Positions 1 through 7,525 are shown, counted from the stretch's first letter. The stretch is 64,000 nt of DNA from RYN-428 sp035551995 (GCA_035551995.1 DASZME010000058.1:1-64000); one strand, 5' to 3'. The notes: generated from the letters alone by a model not told the origin. Made by a program: numbers and translations.

Positions 1-859
1 CATTCGGGTTCACCTGCTTCATGCGGGGAACGAAATTGCGGCCAAAAAACTCTTCACGAATGACAAGCTGGCGGCAACCAACGGTTGCGGCAAGGTGGGC
101 GCTGCCCGTGTCTGTCGAGAGAAACAAACGGCATGATTGCATTCCCTCAATGGCGGCGTCGGTGTCGAAATCTCGTGAATGCCATTCCTGACCGTCTAAA
201 TCGAACGATGACGAACGATCTCCGATTGTGGCGAACGTAATCCCCTCGGCTCTCAAGGCGTCCGCAATTCGCTGCCAGTGCGGGAAGTTCTTGGTGTCGT
301 GAAACTGGCGTCTTCGCACGCCAATCAACACTTCGGCAGTCAATCCCCTTCGTTTCGGTCTGAATGGAATCCTCTGGTCTGGACAAATGGCGATAAGCTC
401 CTGAGTCGGCGTCAATCCCCCTTGTTCGATGGCTACATGGTCGGGGAAGCGGCTGGTGATGTCGGGCCACATGCTGGCGGGGCTTCGCATTGTCCCCGCC
501 CGGCGGCTGTCGTCGGTTGGGTCGGTCCAGTTCGTTATGAAGTGGCGGTATGACGGGTAAAGAACCTGTTCCCCTTCCCGTATCGCCACAACCGACGTAG
601 TGCGGTCGCATTTGTGCCAGTGACAAATTCTGATCCCTGTACAAATTCTGTGTCCGAATTCGCCCAAATGCGGGAGTAACAAACACGGCTTCCCGGCTCC
701 AACGTCAAGGCGGGCGTAAAGATCGCTGATCCATTCCGGCGGCAAGTCGGTTTCAACGGCTAAACCGGCTTTGATCCAAGCGGCTCCCGTGGCGTCCACA
801 ACTTCGTAACTCTCGCCCGTCCGAAATGCGCTCATGGCGGTCGAAAGCGTTTGAATCAT
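1..859 (-). CDS. GT9/heptosyltransferase-like glycosyltransferase, 3' end beyond left edge
   Basis: Translating the minus strand from the ATG at 859-857 gives 286 codons without a stop up to base 1, so the gene continues off the window. The C-terminal part contains CRLFLSTDTGSAHLAATVG, close to the donor-binding segment of family 9 glycosyltransferases, where an S/D-T/S-G-x-x-H-L-A-A signature is usual. An N-terminal LLLPHLGEFGH stretch fits the first Rossmann half. The gene starts 14 bases after the HNH stop in the same direction. A second in-frame ATG at 835 is possible; neither has a convincing Shine-Dalgarno. In a phage it could modify a surface glycan or a virion protein, which is inference. 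Confidence 0.6.
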   Translation of the reverse strand, partial: MIQTLSTAMSAFRTGESYEVVDATGAAWIKAGLAVETDLPPEWISDLYARLDVGAGKPCLLLPHLGEFGHRICTGIRICHWHKCDRTTSVVAIREGEQVLYPSYRHFITNWTDPTDDSRRAGTMRSPASMWPDITSRFPDHVAIEQGGLTPTQELIAICPDQRIPFRPKRRGLTAEVLIGVRRRQFHDTKNFPHWQRIADALRAEGITFATIGDRSSSFDLDGQEWHSRDFDTDAAIEGMQSCRLFLSTDTGSAHLAATVGCRQLVIREEFFGRNFVPRMKQVNPN

Positions 860-872
860 CCTGATATACACT

Positions 873-1235
873 TCATTTCCCCTTCGCTCTCATCTCGGCT
901 TCAATCGTGTTGTGACACGGCGGACAGACTCCCCACAAATTCCCCCGGTCGGTCTTCTGCGCTTCGGTGCATTCCGAAAGCGGTATGACGTGGTGGACGT
1001 GTGCGGAAAATGCTTCTCCGCATCGCTGACAAACGGGGTTCTCTGCTAACACGTCTGCTCTCGTTCGCTCCCATGCGGCGCTGTTGTAAAACTGTTTGGC
1101 TGCCGGGTTCCGAACATGCTGATCGTAAAACTTCGTGGCGGTGGATTGCTTCCCCTGCTCCGCATGCGCTGGGCAATATCCACGGGCGGGAAGATAGGTT
1201 TGACACGTCGGGTGCTTGCAACAAAATGAAGGCAT
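873..1235 (-). CDS. HNH endonuclease
   Basis: A 120-residue protein with an HNH fold signature: CQRCG around residue 70, then AHVHHVIPL (His-His), then NLWGVCPPCHN with the second CxxC pair and the final His/Asn. A further four N-terminal Cys/His residues (CCKHPTCQTYLPARGYC) look like an extra zinc knuckle. HNH proteins of this size are often found next to terminase genes, where they assist DNA packaging. Its ATG shares one base with the stop codon of the upstream membrane-protein gene, so the two are probably translationally coupled. Confidence 0.85.
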   Translation of the reverse strand: MPSFCCKHPTCQTYLPARGYCPAHAEQGKQSTATKFYDQHVRNPAAKQFYNSAAWERTRADVLAENPVCQRCGEAFSAHVHHVIPLSECTEAQKTDRGNLWGVCPPCHNTIEAEMRAKGK

Positions 1236-1444
1236 TATTCGGCCTCCACTTTGTCTTTCAATTCCGCAACTTCCTTTTTCAAAGATTGAATAACGAAAGC
1301 GGCGGATTTCAAATCATGTTGTAAAGTGAAGCGTCGTATCTCCCTGCTTGTTTCGTCCCTCTTTGTCTTTGCCTTGTACGCATGCCATGACAGAATCAAA
1401 ACAACGGCAATCACGACAATTGATATGAGAAATGGATTTGGCAT
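1235..1444 (-). CDS. Small bitopic membrane protein with coiled coil (spanin-like?)
   Basis: A 69-residue protein with an N-terminal transmembrane segment (about residues 5-20, FLISIVVIAVVLILSW) followed by a charged, heptad-rich helix to the C-terminus. This layout resembles an inner-membrane spanin (Rz-like) or another small phage membrane protein, but there is no family motif to decide. No endolysin or holin is visible next to it. It lies between the small terminase and HNH genes and overlaps the HNH start by one base. Confidence 0.6.
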   Translation of the reverse strand: MPNPFLISIVVIAVVLILSWHAYKAKTKRDETSREIRRFTLQHDLKSAAFVIQSLKKEVAELKDKVEAE

Positions 1445-1461
1445 TGTTCCCCCGGATCGTT

Positions 1462-1908
1462 TTAGAAATCGTCGTCGTCGGCTGCATGGTCGCTCTTGTC
1501 GATTTTGATCTTGCTTCGGGCGCTGGGTGTCAATCCGAGTTCAACCAACATTTTGTGACATTGCTCGTGCGCTTTGTTGGCGATACTCAACCACGGATTT
1601 TGCATCGGGGTTTTCGTCTTCGGCGCTCCGACGATTTCCCCCATTTCCATCACCTTCGTTTCGGCCTTGATCCATCGTTGCCATGACTGACAGTAGAGCG
1701 CTATCACGGTCCTATCGGCGGTGGTCAACAATCCCATTCCATCCAGTTCATCCGTGATACGATCCCATTCGTTGCGGGCCTCGCCCGATATGTGCGTTGG
1801 GCAAGCGGGGTATCCCTTCGCTGGCGTCGGCTCGTTCTCGTTAAGCGGCCGATGCTGCGGGTTTCCTTGAAGGCGTCTAACTTCTGTTGGTAGTGGCTTG
1901 CGTCCCAT
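1462..1908 (-). CDS. Phage terminase small subunit, P27 family
   Basis: A 148-residue protein matching the P27 small terminase pattern along its length: GRKPLP near the N-terminus, then LQGNPQHRPLNENEP, a helix with EWDRITDELDGMGLLTTADR, a central YCQSWQRWIKAE segment, a conserved NPWLSIANKA, and the C-terminal LGLTPSARSK signature followed by an acidic tail (residues 139-148). Small terminases recognise the packaging site and recruit the large ATPase. Its 5' end overlaps the 3' end of the PLD-like gene by 32 bases. The large terminase is not in the window. Confidence 0.92.
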   Translation of the reverse strand: MGRKPLPTEVRRLQGNPQHRPLNENEPTPAKGYPACPTHISGEARNEWDRITDELDGMGLLTTADRTVIALYCQSWQRWIKAETKVMEMGEIVGAPKTKTPMQNPWLSIANKAHEQCHKMLVELGLTPSARSKIKIDKSDHAADDDDF

Positions 1909-2605
1909 TGCGTTTTATTTCCTCTGCTGTTGCGAACAATCCTGCAAGCCACTTCTCGTAAAAACGGTAAATGCTCTCGTCACTTTCAAAACATGCTTGT
2001 TCGATTGATTTGCAAGAACGCATGTTGGCGCTGCTGTGAACAACGTACTTCCTACCGTCTGACAGTTTGAACAAAAACAACTTTGCATGGCTACGACACG
2101 TCAACACTTTATGACCACGGCTTTGAAGGGCTGCTTCCAATGGGTCAAACAAGTGCGGGTTCGCTTTGCTGAAATAATGGCTGACAAGTAAGTGAACGTG
2201 TTTGATCTTCCCTGCGTCAATCAAGTTGAGAAGATCGGCGGCATTATCTTTTGAGTAAGACAACGTGCATAGATGAAGTTCGTCAATTATCGCTGGGGCG
2301 ATTAACTCCAACACTGCGGGGACCAAATGAAAAAGCTGGTATCGGCCCGATAGAAGCATGTGAATCGCCTCTCCGTTTGCGGGAAGGCGCTTAACGTGGT
2401 CCTTGGCAAGCTTTACCTTTAGCAAGTCGAGATAGTTGTGATGGCGTGGCGCTGACAGAAACGATTCATCGTTGTCGAGCGTCAACCCCCTGTATTCGGC
2501 CTCGTTGTCAAAGTCGATTTCCTCGCTCAACGGCGTAAGCTCGTCGGCAAACTCCGTGAGTGCGTCGGCGTCAACTTCCTGAAGATCGTCGGTCCATTCG
2601 TTCAT
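1877..2605 (-). CDS. Phospholipase D-like (HKD-type) domain protein
   Basis: A 242-residue protein. Residues 1-50 are acidic and poorly conserved in appearance. Residues 90-160 look like an alpha/beta half-domain. Residues 172-215 hold one HKD-like site: H173-x-K175, then a strand ending in S191-S192-A193-N194, and a glutamate further on (E202), as in the PLDc nuclease family. Only one such half-site is present, so it would work as a dimer, like Nuc-type PLD nucleases. The neighbouring terminase gene suggests a role in DNA processing or phage exclusion, but this is inference. Start chosen at the ATG at 2605. Confidence 0.65.
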   Translation of the reverse strand: MNEWTDDLQEVDADALTEFADELTPLSEEIDFDNEAEYRGLTLDNDESFLSAPRHHNYLDLLKVKLAKDHVKRLPANGEAIHMLLSGRYQLFHLVPAVLELIAPAIIDELHLCTLSYSKDNAADLLNLIDAGKIKHVHLLVSHYFSKANPHLFDPLEAALQSRGHKVLTCRSHAKLFLFKLSDGRKYVVHSSANMRSCKSIEQACFESDESIYRFYEKWLAGLFATAEEIKRNGTQATTNRS

Positions 2606-2697
2606 TCATCCCCTGAGCGGTAAAAGGTGGTTGTTCTGGAAAAACGTCGCCAAAAACGTAACAGGGGCTAACGGTCTTCGGCATAAATGCTGTTTTT

Positions 2698-2799
2698 TTA
2701 TTGAACCCCGCCCCCCGTTGTTTCGTGAATCATTTTCATCTGAAATTTCGCCCGCTCACTCATTCCAATTCCAATTTCTGCGCAGACTTCGCCCGTCAT
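2698..2799 (-). CDS. Possible 33-residue phage microprotein
   Basis: A short reading frame whose ATG overlaps the stop codon of the upstream gene (ATGA at 2799-2796), the same coupling seen at two other junctions here. The 33 residues are unremarkable (one Cys, Lys/Met-rich middle) and match no family I know. It ends at TAA followed by an A-rich stretch. The remainder of the gap down to 2606 holds no further convincing reading frame. The support is position only. Confidence 0.35.
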   Translation of the reverse strand: MTGEVCAEIGIGMSERAKFQMKMIHETTGGGVQ

Positions 2800-3161
2800 G
2801 TCGAGAACACTTCGGTTGCTTGCAAGTCCCACAAGATGAAGAATGAATCACCTGCTGTTGGAATGATCTTCGCTTCAACTCGATACGGGCCTGCCGTTGT
2901 CCATGCCGAACCCGGCACGTTGATTGCCAAGTTGAACCCGATGGCGTCTTGCGTCCATCTGCCGTCAAGTTGAAGAGCGTCGTAAACGGTGACGGTATTG
3001 CTGTCGAGCGTGGCGGCTAACGTGTTCTCGTCCATGTCGAAAACTTTAACGTTGATGCTGTTCACGGTGGCGTTCGTGATGGCGCTACCATTGGCGTCCT
3101 GTATGCGTGCGAGCAACACGGCTGCACTCTCGGCGATGACTCGGCCCTTAATAACAATCAT
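2796..3161 (-). CDS. Hypothetical phage structural-type protein, beta-rich
   Basis: A 121-residue protein of unknown function. The upstream extension to 3338 is arginine-rich and is a shadow of the neighbouring frame; the ATG at 3161 is chosen because it overlaps the previous gene's stop (ATGA at 3161-3158). The sequence alternates hydrophobic and polar residues, with ITNATVNSINVKVFD and GPYRVEAKIIPTAGD stretches that suggest an Ig-like or virion accessory domain. It sits two genes downstream of the collagen-like tail gene, so a tail or baseplate role is plausible. Confidence 0.65.
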   Translation of the reverse strand: MIVIKGRVIAESAAVLLARIQDANGSAITNATVNSINVKVFDMDENTLAATLDSNTVTVYDALQLDGRWTQDAIGFNLAINVPGSAWTTAGPYRVEAKIIPTAGDSFFILWDLQATEVFST

Positions 3162-3379
3162 GTTGATACCTCGTAAGCTATGGTTCCCGGCAAATAGATT
3201 TCGGCTGCCGTTTCGTTTGCGTCGGCGTCGATGCCGAACACGGGAAGTGCGGCGTACTGTGGTGCTGACAGTGCAATGTATTCGGCGGCGGTTAGATCCG
3301 AATACCCGAATGTGGCGTACTGACTGCCGATCAAACATTGTGCGGCAAAGCTTCCCGGTATGTAGATCGCTGCTTGCAT
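3158..3379 (-). CDS. Small hypothetical phage protein
   Basis: A 73-residue protein, rich in Ala and Tyr and acidic, with no recognised motif. It lies between the collagen-like tail gene (10 bases upstream) and the beta-rich gene, which it overlaps by four bases. The tight spacing argues that it is a real gene of the tail-fibre operon. Confidence 0.6.
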   Translation of the reverse strand: MQAAIYIPGSFAAQCLIGSQYATFGYSDLTAAEYIALSAPQYAALPVFGIDADANETAAEIYLPGTIAYEVST

Positions 3380-3388
3380 GCGTTTCCT

Positions 3389-4084
3389 TTACAGCGTGAT
3401 TGAAGCGCTTGACGACAACGGTGTTCCGGTTGGGTCGGTCCAGCTAAACGAGAAGAAATACGTTCCTGATGGTCCCGGTCCCTGCGAACCTTGGGCACCT
3501 GTAGCGCCGGTTGCGCCTGCTTGTCCATCGGTTCCATTAGTTCCGTTGAACCCCTGCGGGCCTGTTGCGCCGGTTGCGCCTGTTTGTCCGTCACTTCCGT
3601 TGGTCCCATTGGTTCCGTTGAACCCCTGCGCTCCCGTCCAGCCTTGCGGGCCTGTGGCTCCGGTTGCGCCTGTTTGTCCATCATTGCCGTTGTTCCCATT
3701 GGTCCCATTGAATCCTTGCGCTCCTGTCCAGCCTTGGGCACCTGTCCAACCCTGCTGGCCTTGTGGTCCTGTGAATCCCTGATTTCCCGTTAATCCCTGC
3801 GAACCCTGCGGTCCTGTGGCACCTGTCATGCCTGTGGGTCCAGTTGCGCCGATGGGTCCAGTTGCTCCAACAAACGATGACGGAGTTCGGCCGCTGTCGG
3901 CAATGTTTCCCCCGGTGGAAAAGATCGCTACGTTCCCGATGGTCGCTGATGGAACCTTGTCAACCTTTGCACCGAAAAGAGCGGATAGCAAAATGAAGTT
4001 CTCATTGATTGCAATTCCGGCTTCGCCTGTCGCTGGTGACGACAGTGTTTGAATTCCGTTGATGTCTGTAACAAAGTTCGGCAT
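3389..4084 (-). CDS. Collagen-like tail fibre protein
   Basis: A 231-residue protein. The N-terminal 75 residues are a non-repetitive head ending in the motif GNVAIFSTGGNIADSG, typical of phage fibre attachment regions. Residues about 76-205 are an almost unbroken Gly-X-Y collagen tract built from blocks such as GATGATGPQG, GFNGTNG and GWTGAQG. The C-terminal 25 residues form a small beta-rich cap. Collagen tracts of this kind trimerise in tail fibres. The DNA of the tract is repetitive, so copy number probably varies by slippage. The gene follows the DUF551 gene by 2 bases. Confidence 0.88.
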   Translation of the reverse strand: MPNFVTDINGIQTLSSPATGEAGIAINENFILLSALFGAKVDKVPSATIGNVAIFSTGGNIADSGRTPSSFVGATGPIGATGPTGMTGATGPQGSQGLTGNQGFTGPQGQQGWTGAQGWTGAQGFNGTNGNNGNDGQTGATGATGPQGWTGAQGFNGTNGTNGSDGQTGATGATGPQGFNGTNGTDGQAGATGATGAQGSQGPGPSGTYFFSFSWTDPTGTPLSSSASITL

Positions 4085-4086
4085 TC

Positions 4087-4335
4087 TTAGACATTCGTTT
4101 CCATTCGGTCCAATTCCTCTGTCATTTCGGGAGAATTGGGAAGCTCCGTCCAGTGCGTGATGAAGTGGGATAGGATCGGCGTAATGGAATCAAAGGCTTG
4201 GCGCTCTGGCTCCCACCATGCTATCGCTGTGGCGGGCTGGCGTGATTGGTAGGCGCTGCCGACCAAATACCATCCGCATTGGGGCGGATGTCCTCTTCCA
4301 ACTTTGTTTATTTTGGCGAAACGTTTCCAGTGCAT
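4087..4335 (-). CDS. DUF551-like protein
   Basis: An 82-residue protein with the DUF551 pattern: a tryptophan-rich centre (ATAIAWWEPERQAFD) and the C-terminal signature ITHWTELPNSPE, which corresponds to the family's V-T-H-W-x-P-L-P ending. DUF551 proteins are short phage/prophage proteins of unknown biochemical role. It lies immediately upstream of the tail fibre gene in the same operon. Confidence 0.7.
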   Translation of the reverse strand: MHWKRFAKINKVGRGHPPQCGWYLVGSAYQSRQPATAIAWWEPERQAFDSITPILSHFITHWTELPNSPEMTEELDRMETNV

Positions 4336-4358
4336 ATTGATAGATCGACAGAAAACGC

Positions 4359-4394
4359 AAAAACGAAAACGCCATGACTGATAAGGTCATGGCG
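4359..4394 (-). terminator. Rho-independent terminator
   Basis: A perfect 9-bp stem (CGCCATGAC / GTCATGGCG, 4370-4378 with 4386-4394) with a 7-base loop is followed on the minus strand by TTTTCGTTTTT. It lies downstream of the 62-residue ORF (4449-4637) and separates it from the DUF551-tail operon. Confidence 0.85.
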
Positions 4395-4448
4395 TAATCG
4401 CTTCAAAGGGCGTCGATTCGGAACATGGCTGAACGAATCAACAACTGA

Positions 4449-4637
4449 CTATTCGGCGGCTGGTGGTAGCGTTCCTCCGAAATCTTTTTTGCGGGCTTTC
4501 AAAAGCAACTTGATGAGGATGTCGGCTTCGGCAACGGAAAGATGTTTCACCAGACGTTTCGACCACAAGCGGTAAATGGATCGCCGCTGCGCTGTCGTGC
4601 ATCCAATGGTTAAATTGGTCCAGTTAATCAGCGTCAT
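4449..4637 (-). CDS. Small hypothetical phage protein
   Basis: A 62-residue, basic, helical protein (TTAQRRSIYRLWSKRLVK near the N-terminus, a leucine-rich AEADILIKLLLKARKK in the middle). The pattern could be a small DNA-binding or regulatory protein, but there is no clear family. It is bracketed by two hairpin terminators (4359-4394 and 4650-4681), so it may form its own transcription unit. Confidence 0.55.
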   Translation of the reverse strand: MTLINWTNLTIGCTTAQRRSIYRLWSKRLVKHLSVAEADILIKLLLKARKKDFGGTLPPAAE

Positions 4638-4649
4638 GCCTCGGCCTCG

Positions 4650-4681
4650 AAAGAGGGCGTCGTTTTAACGACACCCTCTTT
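4650..4681 (-). terminator. Hairpin terminator, possibly bidirectional
   Basis: A 13-bp stem (4650-4662 with 4669-4681) around a TTTTAA loop. The single mismatch is a G-U wobble when read from the minus strand and a C-A mismatch from the plus strand, which favours minus-strand use. The stem ends in a short T-run only. Confidence 0.6.
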
Positions 4682-5009
4682 CTTATCGGCTTTGAAGGGG
4701 GCTGCGGAATGGGGATGTGAAATTTCCGGCAGAGGATCAATTTCTTGTGGCGCAGTTGTCGGCAAAAGAGTCTTCAATTGCGTTTCTTGTGGGTGGCGTA
4801 GGCCGATAGGCCGTCAACGCCAAACCACACCCAACTAAATTCTCTATTTGCTGTGCTGCTGTCCCCTATGCTGCCCAACTATTCTGGCTCTGCTGATATT
4901 CACTTTGTCCAATGCTCCTATGCGCCATTCTCTATTTTCTACATTGCTGTGCATAGCAACGCACTACGCTGCTATGCAGCTATGCTCTATGGACGTGCGG
5001 AATCCCGCA
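4682..5009. other. Gene-free phage region with a structured hairpin and a cluster of CTATGC/GCATAG hexamers
   Basis: This stretch of about 330 bases contains no convincing gene. 4790-4833 can fold into a long imperfect hairpin: outer TGGGTG against CACCCA, then GCGT against ACGC, capped by GGCC-GATA-GGCC. From 4868 to 4992 the sequence carries at least six copies of CTATGC or its complement GCATAG, some overlapping, in T-rich DNA. A short palindrome (GTGCGGAATCCCGCAC, 4995-5010) abuts the stop codon of the gene on the right. Iterated short motifs in a non-coding gap would fit a replication origin or regulator-binding array, but this is only suggestive. Confidence 0.45.
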
Positions 5010-5615
5010 CTAGGGGGTAGCGGTCAAAACGTACCTTGCTGGAAGATGGCTTTTGGCGTCATGCTCCGCAATCTTTTTGGTGAATCCGATTTGCTCGAAA
5101 AGTTTGATTGCTCTGGCGACGTGTGCGTTGCTCAACGGCTTTAGCAGTGAGTTTTCGGCCTGCGAATAGTTCACGAACCGCTTGAACATGCTATAGCCTT
5201 CGTTTTCCTCAACGCTCGCTTTGTGGATCAATGCCATGATGGCTAAATCCTCATACGTAAGTCGCCGTCGATTTTGTTTTGCCAGTGAATCGTTGAAGAC
5301 ATTCAGGGCTTTATCGGTGATTCGGCTTTTGATCCAGAATTCCGTTGTTTCCCGTTCATCCTCGTCAAGCGGAAGTGCGCCAAAATCGGCGTCCATTTCC
5401 TCCACCATTGCGATAATGGCGGCTTCAAGTTGAAGAGCGTCGGCCGGCGGCGGTGGCGCTGCAAGTTTCTCGGCGGCGTCAAGGATGATTTTCACCTCTG
5501 ACGGTGCAACTTCGGGCTTGTGCTTTGCAAAGTAGTCTTCGATAAATTTCCGAGTGCTTCCCTCACTCAATTTGATGGCAACCTTTTGAATGATTGCGTC
5601 GTGATTTACAGCCAT
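5010..5615 (-). CDS. Hypothetical phage protein, possible winged-helix C-terminus
   Basis: A 201-residue protein I do not recognise. Residues 1-75 contain a proline-rich linker (AAPPPPADA), the middle is helical and acidic, and the C-terminal 45 residues (SNAHVARAIKLFEQIGFTKKI followed by a beta-like RYVLTATP) look like a winged-helix DNA-binding module. Its start overlaps the end of the upstream gene (5606-6085) by 10 bases. A replication or regulatory role would fit its place among early genes, but is unproved. Confidence 0.6.
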   Translation of the reverse strand: MAVNHDAIIQKVAIKLSEGSTRKFIEDYFAKHKPEVAPSEVKIILDAAEKLAAPPPPADALQLEAAIIAMVEEMDADFGALPLDEDERETTEFWIKSRITDKALNVFNDSLAKQNRRRLTYEDLAIMALIHKASVEENEGYSMFKRFVNYSQAENSLLKPLSNAHVARAIKLFEQIGFTKKIAEHDAKSHLPARYVLTATP

Positions 5616-6085
5616 GAATCACCCCCCGTCGAACGTCGCCGACGTGTTGGACGTGCTGGCGCTGCGGGTTGATAACCGATATGTGCGGCCCATGTCGGAA
5701 ACGGCAATGGCTCACCCGTACGGAAATAGCATCCGGGCGTCGGCGGCTCTTCGCCCGCTATGTCCAGCCAATACCGAACCCATCGACAATGTTCGTCCCA
5801 TGCAAGGGCGATACTCTGCTCGATGATATTTTCGGGAAGTCGGCGGCGTAGGTCGGCGCTGCTCCATTCTTTCATTTTTCGTGCAACTTGCTCCGGTGCG
5901 ACCATAGTGCCGAACCCCTCAAGAGCGGTGCTGCGGTAGGTGTCGATGCACGCTCGATACGCAAAGCGTTGCGCCTCGTTCATGTTTTTCGGTAATGGGT
6001 CGATTGGCAAATTTCCGGGGAAGTTTGCGACAACTGAGGCTTCCACGTATTCGATATACGTTCGTGGGTGCCAGTAATCTGACAT
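5606..6085 (-). CDS. Hypothetical phage protein
   Basis: A 159-residue protein without a family match. The start at 6085 is preferred over the upstream extension to 6304 because GGAG lies 8 bases before this ATG and the extension is of atypical composition. It is Trp/Tyr-rich, with an N-terminal MSDYWHPRTYIEYVEAS and a helical middle, and ends in an Arg-rich tail. It overlaps the next gene by 10 bases. Confidence 0.6.
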   Translation of the reverse strand: MSDYWHPRTYIEYVEASVVANFPGNLPIDPLPKNMNEAQRFAYRACIDTYRSTALEGFGTMVAPEQVARKMKEWSSADLRRRLPENIIEQSIALAWDEHCRWVRYWLDIAGEEPPTPGCYFRTGEPLPFPTWAAHIGYQPAAPARPTRRRRSTGGDSWL

Positions 6086-6243
6086 TGGATTTGCTCCAAA
6101 AAAGAACCACCGATTGCGTGTGTAGACGGTCACGCAAGAGCGGTGGCAAGGAATAGTTTTTGGATTTGGCTGCGGGTCGGCGTCTACTCCGGTTCCGCAT
6201 GTGGGTTTACGACGTGGCTGGATTGCGTTCCTGCAAAATTCTT

Positions 6244-6387
6244 TTACGATTTTGCGGGCGGCTTTTTGGATGCGGCCATGATGCACGGCAACGAATTGCC
6301 GCAATAGTATTTGCCATTAACCTGCGCAGCGTGTCCGAGTCGTAAGGCGTTCTTTCCGCAATGGCTGCAAATGAGTTTGTGAGTCAT
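6244..6387 (-). CDS. 47-residue zinc-ribbon-like protein
   Basis: A very short protein with CSHCGKNAL near the N-terminus and KYYCGNSLPC in the middle, i.e. two Cys pairs 20 residues apart as in a minimal zinc ribbon, and a basic tail. Its ATG overlaps the stop of the upstream 71-residue gene (ATGA at 6387-6384), which supports it as a real coupled gene. Confidence 0.6.
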   Translation of the reverse strand: MTHKLICSHCGKNALRLGHAAQVNGKYYCGNSLPCIMAASKKPPAKS

Positions 6388-6599
6388 ACAAGCTCGCTCG
6401 CTGTCGGCCAAACCTGAACCACGTTTTCTTCGGCGGTTGCGCTCAATGGTATGGTGTTGCCGTCTTCGCCAAACTCTTCGCAAATGATGATGAGGCGGCC
6501 CGGTGTGTCCTCGTCCAGTACGACGTTGTACTCCTCGCCTGTCGGCAAGATCAATGTGACGCAATCTCCGTATTGGAGATTGCAAGGTATCTGCTGCAT
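6384..6599 (-). CDS. Small acidic hypothetical phage protein
   Basis: A 71-residue acidic protein with a beta-barrel look (YGDCVTLILPTGEEYNVVLDED). The ATG at 6599 is preferred over the one at 6647, whose extra 16 residues are Arg-rich. It is the first gene of the cluster below the terminator at 6707-6734. Upstream, TTGAGC and TTATAG spaced by 17 bases on the minus strand are a weak promoter candidate near 6650-6680. Confidence 0.55.
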   Translation of the reverse strand: MQQIPCNLQYGDCVTLILPTGEEYNVVLDEDTPGRLIIICEEFGEDGNTIPLSATAEENVVQVWPTASELV

Positions 6600-6706
6600 T
6601 CCGATTCCTGTTCTGCCGGATGTCCGGCGGTAAAATCTTCCCCTCATACCTATAAGATCGACCTAAAAAACCGCTCAAATATAGAATCCACGATAATGCT
6701 GCGCAT

Positions 6707-6734
6707 GAAAAAACCCCCGTGTTTCAGGGGGTTC
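6707..6734 (-). terminator. Rho-independent terminator
   Basis: On the minus strand AACCCCC pairs with GGGGGTT around a TGAAACAC loop and is followed directly by a T-run (TTTTTT). It lies about 30 bases after the stop of the DUF3102-like gene and ends that transcript. Confidence 0.9.
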
Positions 6735-6765
6735 TTCCACAACCATTAGGAATTCACGAAATTAA

Positions 6766-7494
6766 CTACGCTGCACGTCGGCGGGCCTTCGGACGTGGCG
6801 TAGGTGCGCCACCTCCTGCGCCCTTATCTGCCGTTGCCGCTGCAACGGCTTCCTTCTCTGCGGCTGCCTTCGCTCCCATTGCTGGCGCAATCTTGGCGGC
6901 TTCCTCGATTCCTTCCTTGATCTTGGCAACCTGAGATTCCAGTGCTTCCAACAACTTGCGGGCTTCCTTCAGGTCTGCGCCAAAAGCGATGGTCTTCGGC
7001 TCCTTTTCAACCGTCAACACAACGTCGGCAATAGTCCGCATGGCGCTCTTCCAAGTCTGAAGGGGGAAGCGCAGAACATGGGGTTTGTGGGGCGTTGGGG
7101 TCCGCTTCCGGTCGCTACGATTCTCCCGGCCATTGTCGCCGAACAATCCAAGATTGCGCTTTGCCTCGGCCAACGATCCGAGTTTGCGAAGCTCGTCAAT
7201 CCCTTTCTTTTCGGCACGTTCGTAAAATGCGATAGCGTTGCCGACAGTGGAATGGGGAAGCTCGTTTTGATTCTGCCACTTGACCCATTTGCCGTCCGGC
7301 TTGAAGCGGTCACGGGCGATAGCAAGCGCCCAACCTGCATGATAGTAGCTGTCGATGGATCGCCTGCCCAACACTGCCATTTCTTCGTCGGCTTGTGAAG
7401 ATCGGGCAATCTTTCCCTTGGCATATGTCGCCAGTTGGTCGTCGGTCATTTCGGCTGTTGGCGTATCCGATGCTGGTGCTGCTGTCGTACTCAT
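6766..7494 (-). CDS. DUF3102-like phage protein
   Basis: A 242-residue protein. Residues 40-110 (SYYHAGWALAIARDRF, then GKWVKWQNQNELPHSTVGNA) resemble the DUF3102 pattern, in which a helix is followed by G-x-W-x-x-W and a Ser-rich helix; such proteins occur next to replication or partition genes of phages and plasmids. The C-terminal 60 residues are Ala/Lys-rich with a basic tail. The start at 7494 has AAAGG 7 bases upstream; an ATG at 7509 is possible but would lie inside the palindrome at 7509-7525. Confidence 0.55.
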   Translation of the reverse strand: MSTTAAPASDTPTAEMTDDQLATYAKGKIARSSQADEEMAVLGRRSIDSYYHAGWALAIARDRFKPDGKWVKWQNQNELPHSTVGNAIAFYERAEKKGIDELRKLGSLAEAKRNLGLFGDNGRENRSDRKRTPTPHKPHVLRFPLQTWKSAMRTIADVVLTVEKEPKTIAFGADLKEARKLLEALESQVAKIKEGIEEAAKIAPAMGAKAAAEKEAVAAATADKGAGGGAPTPRPKARRRAA

Positions 7495-7508
7495 ACTCTG
7501 CCTTTCCA

Positions 7509-7525
7509 TTTGCACAATGTGCAAA
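7509..7525. promoter_or_regulatory. 17-bp palindromic operator candidate
   Basis: TTTGCACAATGTGCAAA is a perfect inverted repeat (8-bp arms, one central base) located just upstream of the DUF3102-like start and overlapping its leader. A second inverted repeat, ATAGGG with CCCTAT, lies 35 bases further upstream at about 7560-7577. Two such sites in the only sizeable gap between the recombinase and the next gene suggest control of this transcript by a dimeric repressor that is not in the window. Confidence 0.55.

Noticed and set aside
3470..3850. Short direct repeats that look like a CRISPR array
   Set aside because: They are the codons of the Gly-X-Y collagen tract; unit lengths vary and there are no unique spacers of constant size.
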